A stretch of 19,384 nt of DNA from FACHB-1406 sp034189065. GTDB lineage: Bacteria > Cyanobacteriota > Cyanobacteriia > Cyanobacteriales > Spirulinaceae. The notes under the pieces were generated by a model that saw only the letters and a program-made list of their open reading frames with translations, was not told where the DNA came from and ran no database searches. A program made the position numbers and the translations under genes. The stretch spans positions 1-19,384 of the forward strand of contig JAXHVQ010000114.1 of the NCBI GenBank assembly GCA_034189065.1, written 5' to 3'. Shown in pieces: positions 6,580 to 14,524 of the stretch; positions within the stretch are counted from its first letter, which is position 1; the number at the start of each line of letters is the position of its first letter.

Positions 6580-7158
6580 TTAACCGTATCGCTGCCAAAG
6601 TTGGTTGATAAACTCCGCAGCCGTTGTGCGATCGCGCAATCCCATTCCCCGTTCCCGCCACCCCCAAACAGTTTGGGGCGATCGCCACAGCGCCAAATGT
6701 TCCACACTCGGATCGGCATAAAAACCCTCTTCCCCGCCGCCTAACGCCTGCGAACTCCAATGAGTAAACCCATCGTGGCTGAGGCGATGGATAGGAAAAT
6801 CGCCCAATAGCGGCACCCCCCAGCCATCCAGGGCAATTAATGCCCTCACTTCACTCCCTCGCCTTTGCCACTCCCTCGCCGCCGCGATCGCGCCCACTAC
6901 ACCCGCACTGAAAGCTATAAAAATCAAAGGTGTAGTTATCGATACTGAATTGCTCAAGAATTTGAAAATATCTTTTCCTGAATAGGGGGGATAATACTGA
7001 ATCGGTACGATACGGAAGTGAGAGGTAGAAATTGTTACGCTACGCACAAAACTATCCGTTAATTCCGATGGATGAAAACCAGGACAGATAGAGACGACAG
7101 CGGAAAATTCTGAAGTACGCTCGTGTTCTAAGGTCATTTTTATTAAAGAATGTAACAA
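6580..7158 (-). CDS. Putative alpha/beta-hydrolase-fold protein
   Basis: 192 residues. A strand PLIFIAFSAGVVGAIAAA carries the nucleophile-elbow pattern small-x-Ser-x-Gly (Ala82-Phe83-Ser84-Ala85-Gly86), followed by a helix with AREWQRRG and the strand VRALIALDGWGVPL, where Asp could be the acidic residue. A His occurs in FPIHRLSHDGFTHW. The order elbow, helix, strand 6, His fits a small alpha/beta hydrolase, and similar proteins occur in cyanobacteria, but I cannot name a substrate. Ala replaces the first Gly of GxSxG. Either Met1 (7158) or Met8 (7137) could be the start; neither has a clear Shine-Dalgarno. It faces the heptamer repeats and is divergent from the kinase gene. Confidence 0.65.
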   Translation of the reverse strand: MLHSLIKMTLEHERTSEFSAVVSICPGFHPSELTDSFVRSVTISTSHFRIVPIQYYPPYSGKDIFKFLSNSVSITTPLIFIAFSAGVVGAIAAAREWQRRGSEVRALIALDGWGVPLLGDFPIHRLSHDGFTHWSSQALGGGEEGFYADPSVEHLALWRSPQTVWGWRERGMGLRDRTTAAEFINQLWQRYG

Positions 7159-7400
7159 ATGCCATAATAAGTTAGACTCAAACCTCTAACTGAGTTATAG
7201 GAAACGTTTCTCAATTTCAAATTAGGAATGCCCCGAAGAGAGCGATAGGTTTACGTAATCTTTTTGGGAAGAGTAGCGCGATGGGTCTATTTTTCTGCAC
7301 AATATAGATAGATTTTCATAAAAAAGAAAACTGCTCGGGTCGGGGGAACGGCATCGCTCGATTAATAAACCTCCTTCGGGAAAATTGCTCCAAATCTCTA

Positions 7401-10400
7401 ATGAATAAAATTAAAAATTCAGACCTATTGCTCAGCGAGCCAGACGCAACACCGTACAATACAGTAGCAGGTCGGTCTCTAGCCGAACAACAACAAGTTT
7501 TAGCGCGAGCAACCGCGCGCATTCGCGAATCGATCGAACTCGACGAAATCCTCAAAACCACCGCCCGAGAAGTGCGCCAATTCCTGGGAAGCGATCGCGT
7601 CGGTGTATTCCGCTTCGACCCAGAACGAGAAGGACGCGGAAACTTCATCGCCGAAGATCGCGACGAAACGTGGAACTCCCTCCTCACCGAGCCCATTAAC
7701 GAAGGTTACTTTAGCGATCGCCTCGCCATCCCGAACCGAGAAAGACAAATCGACGCGATCGCCGACATCCACCAAGAACAACTGCCAGACTGTTACCTCC
7801 AACTCCTCGAAAAATTCCAAATCCGCGCCAACATCGTCGCCCCCCTCCTCAAAGGCAAAAACCTGTGGGGTTTATTGTGCATCCATCAATGCAGCGATCC
7901 CAGACAATGGCAACCCTGGGAAATCGACTTCATCGGTCAAATCGCCGAACACCTGGGCATCGCCCTCCAACAAGCCGAATATCTCGAGCGCGTCCGCGCC
8001 CAAGCCACCCAACTCGTCCACGCCGAAGAACAACAAAGAACCGTCGAACGCCAAAAAGCCCTCACCCTCACCATCGAAAAAATCCGTCAATCCCTCGATC
8101 TCGAAACCATCTTCGGTACCGCCACCGCCGAAGTCCGCAAACTCCTCAGTGCCGATCGCGTCACCATTTACCGCTTCAACCCCGACTGGAGTGGCGAATT
8201 CGTCGCCGAGTCCGTCGCCCCAGAATGGAACTCCCTCCTCCAACAACAACAAGACAATAGTCAATTCGGCGGCAACATCAGCGATTGCAGCGTCAAACAC
8301 CTCTCCACCCTCTCCCCCGACACCTACCTCCAACAAACCGAAGGCGGTCCTTTTAGTCGGGGAGTCGTCTTTCGCACCTGCGATGACATTTACAGCGCCA
8401 ACTTCAGCGAGTGCTACATCCAAGCCCTAGAACGCTACCAAGCGCGAGCTTACACCATTGTCGCTATCTACTACGAACAAAAACTGTGGGGCTTGCTTGC
8501 CGCCTTGCAAAATAGCGGTCCGCGCCATTGGGAAAGCGACGAAATCGCCGTTTTAGTGCAAATCGGCGCGCAACTGGGAGTCGCCCTGCAACAAACCCAA
8601 TACCTTCACCAAGTCGAAACCCAAGCCAATCAACTGGCAAAGGCGACCGAACGGCAAAAAGCCCTGCTGACAACTGTTGAAAAAATTCGTCAATCCCTCG
8701 ACCTTGAAGCTATTTTTCAAACCACTACCCAAGAAGTTCGGCAACTTCTCGAAGTCGAGCGCGTGGCGATTTATCGCTTCAACCCCGACTGGAGTGGGGA
8801 ATTTGTCGCCGACTCCATTGTCGATGGCTGGACTCCGGCGAGTGGAGGAAGCGCGATCGCTAATGCCTTCTTCCCCGTCGCCCAAGAAGGACGCTATCCC
8901 CGCAACGAAACCTTCGTCCCCATCCGCCAAGGGGAAAAACTATGGGGCTTGCTCGTCGCCTATCAAAACTCCCAACCCCGCTACTGGCAAGACGAAGAAA
9001 TCGACCTGCTGGCCCAAGTGGGGACCCAACTGGGGGTTGCCTTGCAGCAAGCCGAATATCTCCAGCAAGTGCAAGAGCAAGCGGCAAAACTGTCTCGCGC
9101 TGCAACTCGGGAGCGCAAAGCCGTTCAACGGGAAAAAGCCTTGGCGATTACCATTGAGAAAATTCGTCAATCCCTTGATATTCAAACTATTTTTGATACC
9201 GCCACCCACGAAGTCCGACCGCTTTTAGAAGTCGATCGCGTGGCAATTTATCGCTTCAACCCCGACTGGAGTGGCGGTTTTGTCGCCGAGTCCATTGCTG
9301 AGGGGTGGGAGCCCGTTGTGGGAACCGATCCCTTTGTTGAGGATAGCTATCTCCAAGAAACCCAAGGCGGACGCTATGTGAATAATGAGACCCTAGCGGT
9401 GAATGATATTTACTTGATGGGGTATAGTGATTGTCACCTAATCCTGCTCGAACAAATGCAGGCTCGAGCGTATGCGATCGCGCCCATTTTCCAGGGTCGC
9501 AAACTGTGGGGAATGCTAGCCGCCTATCAAAATTCCGCCCCCCGCCAGTGGCAAGACGATGAGATGAACTTACTGGTGCAAATTAGCTCCCAACTAGGGG
9601 TTGCCTTGCAACAGGCCGAATTGCTCGAGCAAACTCAACGGTGGGCGCAACAGCAACAGCGACGCGCCGAACAACAAAAAGGGGTGACTCGCGCGATCGC
9701 GCGCATCCGCGAATCTCTCGACCTAGAAACGATTTTTAAAACCACCACCACCGAAGTCCGCCAACTGCTCGCTGCCGATCGCGTTGCCGTGTTCCACTTC
9801 GACGCGCAAACCAATTGGGAAGGAGAGTTTGTTTCCGAAGATGTCGGTGCGCCTTGGGAATCTGCTATTGCCGCTCGGGTCTACGACCATTGTTTCAGCG
9901 AGCAGTTTGCCCTTCAATATCAACAGGGTCGTCTCCACGCGATCGCCGATATTTACGATGAGGGTTTAAGCGACTGTCACATCCAGATTCTCGAGCGCTT
10001 TCAAATTCGCGCCAACCTCGTGATTTCTCTACTTAAAGGCGATCGCCTCTGGGGACTGCTTTGCATTCATCAGTGTAGCGGACCTCGGAGCTGGGAAGGG
10101 GCAGAGATCGAATTTGTCAAGCAAATTGCAGAAAATTTGGGAGTCGCCTTGCAACAGGTGGATTTACTCGAAGAAACCCAGCGCCAAAAGGAACAACTCT
10201 CTCGTGCGTTCCAAGATTTGAAGCAGTCTCAAACCCAACTCATTCAGAGCGAAAAAATGGCAAGTTTGGGGCAATTGGTTGCGGGAGTTGCCCACGAAAT
10301 TAACAATCCTGTCAATTTTATTTATGGCAATCTCGCTCACATTGATGACTATAGCCGCGATTTATTAAGTTTAACAAAACTGTTTCAAGAAAATCTGCCC

Positions 10401-11084
10401 GAGCCCCTGCCAGAAGTGCAAGCGCAAATTGAAGCCATCGACCTCGAGTTTTTGCGGGAAGATTTACCTAAAATTCTCACTTCGATGAAAATTGGTGCAG
10501 AACGCATTCGTCAATTGGTTCTCTCGCTGCGAACCTTCTCTCGTCTCGACGAGTCGCAAATGAAGCCCATTAACGTTCATGAAGGGATTGATAGTACGCT
10601 CCTCATTTTGCAGCATCGCCTCAAACCCAAAGCCGAACGTCAAGAAATTAAGTTAGTTAAGGAATATGGCGAATTACCGTTAGTCGAGTGTCATGCCGCT
10701 CAGCTCAATCAAGTCTTTATGAATATTTTAAGTAATAGTGTTGATGCCCTTGAACTCCGAATGAGGGAACAACAAGAACGGGATAAGGAGGGAGTCGAGG
10801 AAGAGGATGTTTACAGTCCCAAAATCCGTATTCGCACCCAGATTGTTGGCGATCGCGCCGTCATTCGCATTGCCGATAACGGTTCGGGGATTCCTGAAGC
10901 TGTGCGATCGCGAATTTTCGATCCTTTCTTTACCACAAAAGCTCCTGGAAAAGGAACCGGTTTGGGATTATCTATTAGCTACCAAATCGTTGTGGAAAAA
11001 CATGGTGGTCAGCTCAAATTGGGGTCTAAACCCGGAAAAGGAACGTTATTTTTGGTTGAAATTCCCATTAAGCGAGCGGTGTAG
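7401..11084 (+). CDS. Five-GAF sensor histidine kinase with cyanobacteriochrome-type GAF domains
   Basis: 1227 residues, no membrane segment, so a soluble two-component sensor kinase. Five GAF domains: about 47-197, 230-405, 430-553, 592-745 and 775-925. A coiled coil follows, then HisKA with MASLGQLVAGVAHEINNPVN (phospho-acceptor His965), then HATPase_c with N-box Asn1108/Asn1112, DNGSGIP at 1159 and GKGTGLGLS at 1183. GAF1 (DCY, Cys131), GAF2 (ECY, Cys338), GAF4 (DCH, Cys678-His679) and GAF5 (DCH, Cys859-His860) keep the chromophore-helix position; GAF3 has lost that segment. GAF5 also has DHCF (829-832), the DXCF second-cysteine motif, 28 residues before Cys859 as in dual-cysteine cyanobacteriochromes. 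GAF5, and perhaps GAF4, probably bind a bilin, making this a likely photoreceptor kinase. There is no receiver domain or adjacent response regulator. Start ATG 7401 lacks a clear Shine-Dalgarno. Confidence 0.93.
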   Translation: MNKIKNSDLLLSEPDATPYNTVAGRSLAEQQQVLARATARIRESIELDEILKTTAREVRQFLGSDRVGVFRFDPEREGRGNFIAEDRDETWNSLLTEPINEGYFSDRLAIPNRERQIDAIADIHQEQLPDCYLQLLEKFQIRANIVAPLLKGKNLWGLLCIHQCSDPRQWQPWEIDFIGQIAEHLGIALQQAEYLERVRAQATQLVHAEEQQRTVERQKALTLTIEKIRQSLDLETIFGTATAEVRKLLSADRVTIYRFNPDWSGEFVAESVAPEWNSLLQQQQDNSQFGGNISDCSVKHLSTLSPDTYLQQTEGGPFSRGVVFRTCDDIYSANFSECYIQALERYQARAYTIVAIYYEQKLWGLLAALQNSGPRHWESDEIAVLVQIGAQLGVALQQTQYLHQVETQANQLAKATERQKALLTTVEKIRQSLDLEAIFQTTTQEVRQLLEVERVAIYRFNPDWSGEFVADSIVDGWTPASGGSAIANAFFPVAQEGRYPRNETFVPIRQGEKLWGLLVAYQNSQPRYWQDEEIDLLAQVGTQLGVALQQAEYLQQVQEQAAKLSRAATRERKAVQREKALAITIEKIRQSLDIQTIFDTATHEVRPLLEVDRVAIYRFNPDWSGGFVAESIAEGWEPVVGTDPFVEDSYLQETQGGRYVNNETLAVNDIYLMGYSDCHLILLEQMQARAYAIAPIFQGRKLWGMLAAYQNSAPRQWQDDEMNLLVQISSQLGVALQQAELLEQTQRWAQQQQRRAEQQKGVTRAIARIRESLDLETIFKTTTTEVRQLLAADRVAVFHFDAQTNWEGEFVSEDVGAPWESAIAARVYDHCFSEQFALQYQQGRLHAIADIYDEGLSDCHIQILERFQIRANLVISLLKGDRLWGLLCIHQCSGPRSWEGAEIEFVKQIAENLGVALQQVDLLEETQRQKEQLSRAFQDLKQSQTQLIQSEKMASLGQLVAGVAHEINNPVNFIYGNLAHIDDYSRDLLSLTKLFQENLPEPLPEVQAQIEAIDLEFLREDLPKILTSMKIGAERIRQLVLSLRTFSRLDESQMKPINVHEGIDSTLLILQHRLKPKAERQEIKLVKEYGELPLVECHAAQLNQVFMNILSNSVDALELRMREQQERDKEGVEEEDVYSPKIRIRTQIVGDRAVIRIADNGSGIPEAVRSRIFDPFFTTKAPGKGTGLGLSISYQIVVEKHGGQLKLGSKPGKGTLFLVEIPIKRAV

Positions 11085-11200
11085 AGTTTGGGTTTTAGGT
11101 TTTGAAAAATTGGTATTATTTGTTGGGGGATTTTTAAGCACTTACACAAAATAGATTATCCCTGACAACTGTACCAAACTCCCACTGTGCATCAGCTTAT

Positions 11201-11806
11201 GTAGGGTGGGTTAGGCGACAATAGAAGGTCGATTTTCTCAACTCGAATAAACACTCCGCCGTAACTGATGTAGGGTGGGTTAGGCGGCAATAGCAGGTCA
11301 ATTTCCTCAACTCGAATAAATACTCCGCCGTAACTGATGTAGGGTGGGTTAGGCGGCAATAGCATGTCAATTTCCTCAACTCGAATAAACACTCCGCCGT
11401 AACTGATGTAGGGTGGGTTAGGCGGCAATAGCATGTCAATTTCCTCAACTCGAATAAATACTTCGCCGTAACTGATGTAGGGTGGGTTAGGCGGCAATAG
11501 AAGGTCGATTTCCTCAACTCGAATAAATACTTCGCCGTAACTGATGTAGGGTGGGTTAGNNNNNNNNNNNNNNNNNNNNNNNNNNNNNNNNNNNNNNNNN
11601 NNNNNNNNNNNNNNNNNNNNNNNNNNNNNNNNNNNNNNNNNNNNNNNNNNNNNNNNNNNTAACTGATGTAGGGTGGGTTAGGCGGCAATAGAAGGTCGAT
11701 TTCCTCAACTCGAATAAATACTTCGCCGTAACTGATGTAGGGTGGGTTAGGCGGCAATAGAAGGTCGATTTCCTCAACTCAAATTAGCGCTCCGCCGTAA
11801 CCCACC
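11201..11806. repeat. 69-bp tandem repeat array, at least eight copies, interrupted by the assembly gap
   Basis: Units start at 11201, 11270, 11339, 11408, 11477, 11546, then after the gap at 11668 and 11737. Each opens with GTAGGGTGGGTTAGGCGGCA and ends with CGCCGTAACTGAT. The last unit instead ends CCGCCGTAACCCACC, which pairs with its own GGTGGGTTAGGCGG start. The ancestral element therefore looks like a small inverted-repeat element whose left part was amplified. Because 69 is divisible by 3, two minus-strand frames stay open (23-residue period); I do not regard them as genes. Confidence 0.95.
11560..11659. other. Assembly gap (100 N)
   Basis: Exactly 100 Ns inside the 69-bp tandem array. 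Unit starts on either side (11546 and 11668) are 122 bp apart, not a multiple of 69, so the N length is a placeholder and the real copy number is unknown. Confidence 0.99.
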
Positions 11807-11983
11807 AAAGCTAAGACTTTCAATACTTTAAGATTGACTCGCTCGATCGCCTCTTAGGTTCCATGTTCTATAAAATCCGGTTTAATGCTTATCGTTTTGG
11901 ATTTTGTGCTACGAACGCTGGAACTCCAATTTCTCAACAATTCCCAAATTCGCTCGATGGGGGAAGGTTTGTTGGGTTCTAGG
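11737..11983. repeat. Direct duplication, left copy: last 69-bp unit plus 3' end of the neighbouring gene
   Basis: This segment is nearly identical to 12063-12309, offset by 326 bp. It carries one 69-bp unit and then a copy of the last ~40 codons of the minus-strand gene at 12180-12687, ending at the same stop. Similarity fades near 11970, where the next 69-bp unit begins. It is a gene fragment without a start. Confidence 0.9.
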
Positions 11984-11993
11984 GTCAGCTTAT

Positions 11994-12137
11994 GTAGGGT
12001 GGGTTAGGCGGCAATAGAAAGTCAATTTCCTCAACTCGAATAAACACTTCGCCGTAACTGATGTAGGGTGGGTTAGGCGGCAATAGAAGGTCGATTTCCT
12101 CAACTCAAATTAGCGCTCCGCCGTAACCCACCAAAGC
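11994..12137. repeat. Second, short block of 69-bp units (two copies)
   Basis: Units start at 11994 and 12063. The second ends with CCGCCGTAACCCACC like the final unit of the main array, just past the stop codon of the gene at 12180-12687. Confidence 0.9.
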
Positions 12138-12179
12138 TAAGACTTTCAATACTTTAAGATTGACTCGCTCGATCGCCTC

Positions 12180-12687
12180 TTAGGTTCCATGTTCTATAAA
12201 ATCCGGTTTAATGCTTATCGTTTTGGATTTTGTGCTACGAACGCTGGAACTCCAATTTCTCAGCAATTCCCAAATTCGCTCGATAAGGGAAGGTTTGTCG
12301 GGTTCTAAAGTAAGTTGCGTGGGAAAGCGAGTGAAGAGACGATCTAATTCGCTCTGTCCCGACTCGTCCCAAAGTTGGGCAATGGGTTTAAAATGAGGGC
12401 GATGGGGAAAATCGGCTGTCGATTGCAGTAAGAAAGTGGCGTGCTGGGTGAGGGGATGAAAATAGATAGAATACTGCAATCCTTGGCGCAAATCGTAGCG
12501 CAACTCGAAGCAAGGAAAAAATTCTCCGAAAGCGCTTTTTTGCTTCGCGAAACCGATTGTAAATATCCCGTTTCCAGCGATCGCGCAACGACTGCGAGCG
12601 TTGAATCTCTTCGACTGAAAGGGTCACAAAGTCCGCCTCCGATAAGGACATCTCCATCAAACCCGTCAATTCAAAACCTTCATTCAT
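12180..12687 (-). pseudogene. Unrecognised protein gene with an apparent frameshift
   Basis: Two overlapping minus-strand frames seem to be one gene. The first runs from ATG 12687 (preceded by GAGGAA 8 nt upstream, a good Shine-Dalgarno) and reads MNEGFELTGLMEMSLSEADF, then a charged helix RDRWKRDIYNRFREAKK. The second continues with FELRYDLRQGLQYSIYFHPL and ends with SIKPDFIEHGT at TAA 12182-12180. One base must be lost to join them; candidate sites are a six-base A run (T at 12536-12541 on +) and a six-base T run (A at 12516-12521 on +). The joined product would be about 165 residues, no signal or membrane segment. I do not recognise the family. It may be a true pseudogene, a sequencing error in a draft assembly, or less likely a recoded gene. 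Its 3' end is duplicated at 11860-11983. Confidence 0.6.
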
Positions 12688-12712
12688 CACTTAAATTCCT
12701 CAAAAGTTTGTA

Positions 12713-12740
12713 GTCAGCGCTTCAGCGCTGAAGCACTGAC
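12713..12740. repeat. Palindromic hairpin between two minus-strand genes
   Basis: GTCAG, then GCTTCAGCGCTGAAGC, then CTGAC make an almost perfect 28-bp palindrome just after the Deg protease gene. Without a T-run on either side it is probably a dispersed hairpin repeat, perhaps protecting the mRNA 3' end. Confidence 0.6.
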
Positions 12741-12776
12741 ACTTAACCTATCCAGCACTTGTCGCTTGCGTGAGAA

Positions 12777-14093
12777 CTATGAATTGCGCCTCGTTGGAAA
12801 TGCGCCCGTTTCCACCGAAAGATTTATCGTTTCTCCATTACGACGCACCTCAAAGCGCAATCCCTGACCCACTTGTGCCTGTTCCACAGCTTGTTGCAAT
12901 TCGTTGGCATCCGCGATCGCAACCCCATCCACTTTCTCGACGACATCGCCCGCGCGCAAACCCGATCTTTGTGCGGGAGAATTGGGCATGACGCGCATAA
13001 CTAACACGCCTTTGTCCGCTTCAACGTTCAAACCGCCATTAGGATTGGTATTAATTTCTTGTTTCACTTCCGGCGTTAGCGTTACCATTTGAACGCCCAA
13101 ATAAGCGTGTTCGACGCGACCGTTGCGCGCCAATTCATCGGCAATTCTTTGGGCAGTTTCGATGGGAATGGCAAAACCCAGTCCTTGGGCCCCTTGAATA
13201 ATTGCCGTATTCATGCCAATGACTTCGCCGCGCGCATTCAACAGCGGACCGCCCGAATTTCCCGGATTAATCGCCGCATCGGTTTGAATAAAGTCTACGC
13301 GCTTATCGGGAACGCCAACCTGTCCCGATGAACGTCCTGTGGCGCTGATAATGCCTGCGGTGACGGTATTGTCGAGACCCAAGGGGTTGCCGATCGCAAC
13401 GGACCATTCTCCCGGTTGCAGTGCGTCGGAATCGCCTAATTTGGCGGTGGGTAAGTTGTTCGCTTCGATTTTAATGACGGCAACATCGGTAAGGCTATCT
13501 TTGCCCAATACCGTCCCTTCAAAGGTGCGACCATCTTTGAGGGTGACCGTTACGCGGTCTGCGCCATCGACGACGTGGGCGTTGGTGAGAATGCGTCCGT
13601 CTGAAGTGGTGATGAACCCCGAACCCGTTCCCCGTTGAACTTGTGCGTCGGGCATTTGAGGGACTTGGGAACCAAAGAAACGACCGAAGATGCGATCGTT
13701 AAGTCGATCGGCAGCCGGATTTTCTACCGTGCGCGAAGAATTGATTCGGACCACCGCCGGCCCCACTTGTTGTACAATGTCAGCAATAAAGTTAGGCGCG
13801 ATCGCGCTTGTTGTTTCGGGCGCGCGATCGGGAGTGAGGGCTTGTTGAACCGCAGTCACGGGGGAATTCGCCTCTGTTGTGTCGTTCTGTCTTTGGTCGA
13901 GCCAATAGGTTCCCGCCGTCCCCATTCCCGCACCGAGAAGCACCAGAGAAAGCAAGCTAACTGCTCGAGAAGCAGGACGGCGACGCGGTTTCGCTGAATC
14001 CTCTGATAAACCTCGAATCTCTAAGGGGGCAGTATCGTTATTTTTGTCTCGTTTGGGTTGAACTTGCATCGTTTGCTGGCCTCTTTTTATCAT
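12777..14093 (-). CDS. HtrA/Deg-family trypsin-like serine protease with one PDZ domain (HhoA/HhoB/HtrA type)
   Basis: 438 residues. These proteases degrade or refold damaged proteins in the periplasm, thylakoid lumen or outer envelope. Residues 42-62 form one membrane segment (signal anchor or signal peptide) after a basic cytoplasmic start. The protease domain at 100-310 has the triad His173 (TNAHVVDG), Asp203 (LTDVAVIKI) and Ser280 (NPGNSGGPLL). One PDZ domain follows at about 325-425, with YLGVQMVTLTPE and SGLRAGDVVEKVDG. One PDZ and ~400-440 residues are typical for cyanobacterial Deg proteins; HhoA, HhoB and HtrA cannot be separated here. The far ATG is 14093, but Met9 (ATG 14069-14067) has AAGAGG about 10 nt upstream and is the better start. 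The region upstream holds the RNA candidate and the CRISPR array 2 leader, divergently oriented. Confidence 0.95.
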   Translation of the reverse strand: MIKRGQQTMQVQPKRDKNNDTAPLEIRGLSEDSAKPRRRPASRAVSLLSLVLLGAGMGTAGTYWLDQRQNDTTEANSPVTAVQQALTPDRAPETTSAIAPNFIADIVQQVGPAVVRINSSRTVENPAADRLNDRIFGRFFGSQVPQMPDAQVQRGTGSGFITTSDGRILTNAHVVDGADRVTVTLKDGRTFEGTVLGKDSLTDVAVIKIEANNLPTAKLGDSDALQPGEWSVAIGNPLGLDNTVTAGIISATGRSSGQVGVPDKRVDFIQTDAAINPGNSGGPLLNARGEVIGMNTAIIQGAQGLGFAIPIETAQRIADELARNGRVEHAYLGVQMVTLTPEVKQEINTNPNGGLNVEADKGVLVMRVMPNSPAQRSGLRAGDVVEKVDGVAIADANELQQAVEQAQVGQGLRFEVRRNGETINLSVETGAFPTRRNS

Positions 14094-14140
14094 ACAGGGA
14101 GTGGTTTTATCAATTAATAATTGATAATTATTAATTGGGT

Positions 14141-14275
14141 CTAAGACCTCTTCTTTTACGAAGAAGAGGTCACGAGTCTTGATATCTCACGGGGCTTACA
14201 AGGTGCGGGTAAAGGAGAATCCCTCCCCGCGCACAGCCCCTTCTCAAGACCGTGAGTTGTCCGTAAGGAGAGGTA
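14141..14275 (+). ncRNA. Candidate structured RNA with a pseudoknot, possibly HEARO/omega-RNA-like remnant
   Basis: Perfect 11-bp hairpin GACCTCTTCTT (14145-14155) / AAGAAGAGGTC (14161-14171). Next GTCTTGA (14176-14182) pairs with TCAAGAC (14244-14250), while CTCAC (14186-14190) pairs with GTGAG (14252-14256): these two helices interleave, forming a pseudoknot. Inside, GGGGCT (14191-14196) pairs with AGCCCC (14235-14240), GTGC (14203-14206) with GCAC (14231-14234), and GGAG with CTCC. AAGGAGAGG (14265-14273) at the end resembles a ribosome site with no ORF behind it. Compact pseudoknotted RNA followed by a ribosome site is the arrangement of HEARO/IscB omega-RNAs, but no iscB is present. Pairing is seen; family is inference. 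Confidence 0.45.
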
Positions 14276-14420
14276 ATTATTCATTATTCATTATTCATTG
14301 TGAATAGAACCCACGCTGCCGTGAATCTACTATGTCGGTGCGAGCGTTCTAGTTGTACTGTAGCCCCCTGATTTGTCAATCTCGTGACAGCCGCGTGACC
14401 GTTTGGTAAAACCTACCCAA

Positions 14421-14463
14421 GGATGTTTCAACGAAGTGTCGCTGTGAATGGTACTGCAGTACT
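14421..14463. promoter_or_regulatory. Palindrome GTACTGCAGTAC, copy 1 with preceding repeat-like block
   Basis: GTACTGCAGTAC at 14451-14462 follows GGATGTTTCAACGAAG (14421-14436), which resembles GGATATTTCAACAAGG before copy 2. A TATAAT lies 24 bp further (14487-14492). The palindrome fits the cyanobacterial LexA-type pattern RGTACNNNDGTWCB as I recall it, and the site could also serve another dimeric repressor. Confidence 0.5.
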
Positions 14464-14524
14464 TATTTGCGATCGCATCGGTTTCATATAATATCCGGTT
14501 GAACGCTGTTGGTAGAAATCGCTG

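Noticed and set aside
7603..8430. Long alternative frames inside the kinase gene
   Set aside because: Shadows of the GAF coding sequence; proline/serine/lysine-rich low-complexity products with no family features.
11192..11757. Minus-strand frames with a 23-residue PPNPPYISYGG repeat
   Set aside because: They exist only because 69 is a multiple of 3 and the unit lacks stops; two frames are open at once, no ribosome site, and one runs through the N gap.
12535..12541. A AAA AAG slippery heptamer of the dnaX type at the frameshift
   Set aside because: A -1 shift there leads into the third frame, which does not yield the protein-like continuation; the join needs the opposite shift, so programmed -1 frameshifting is not supported.
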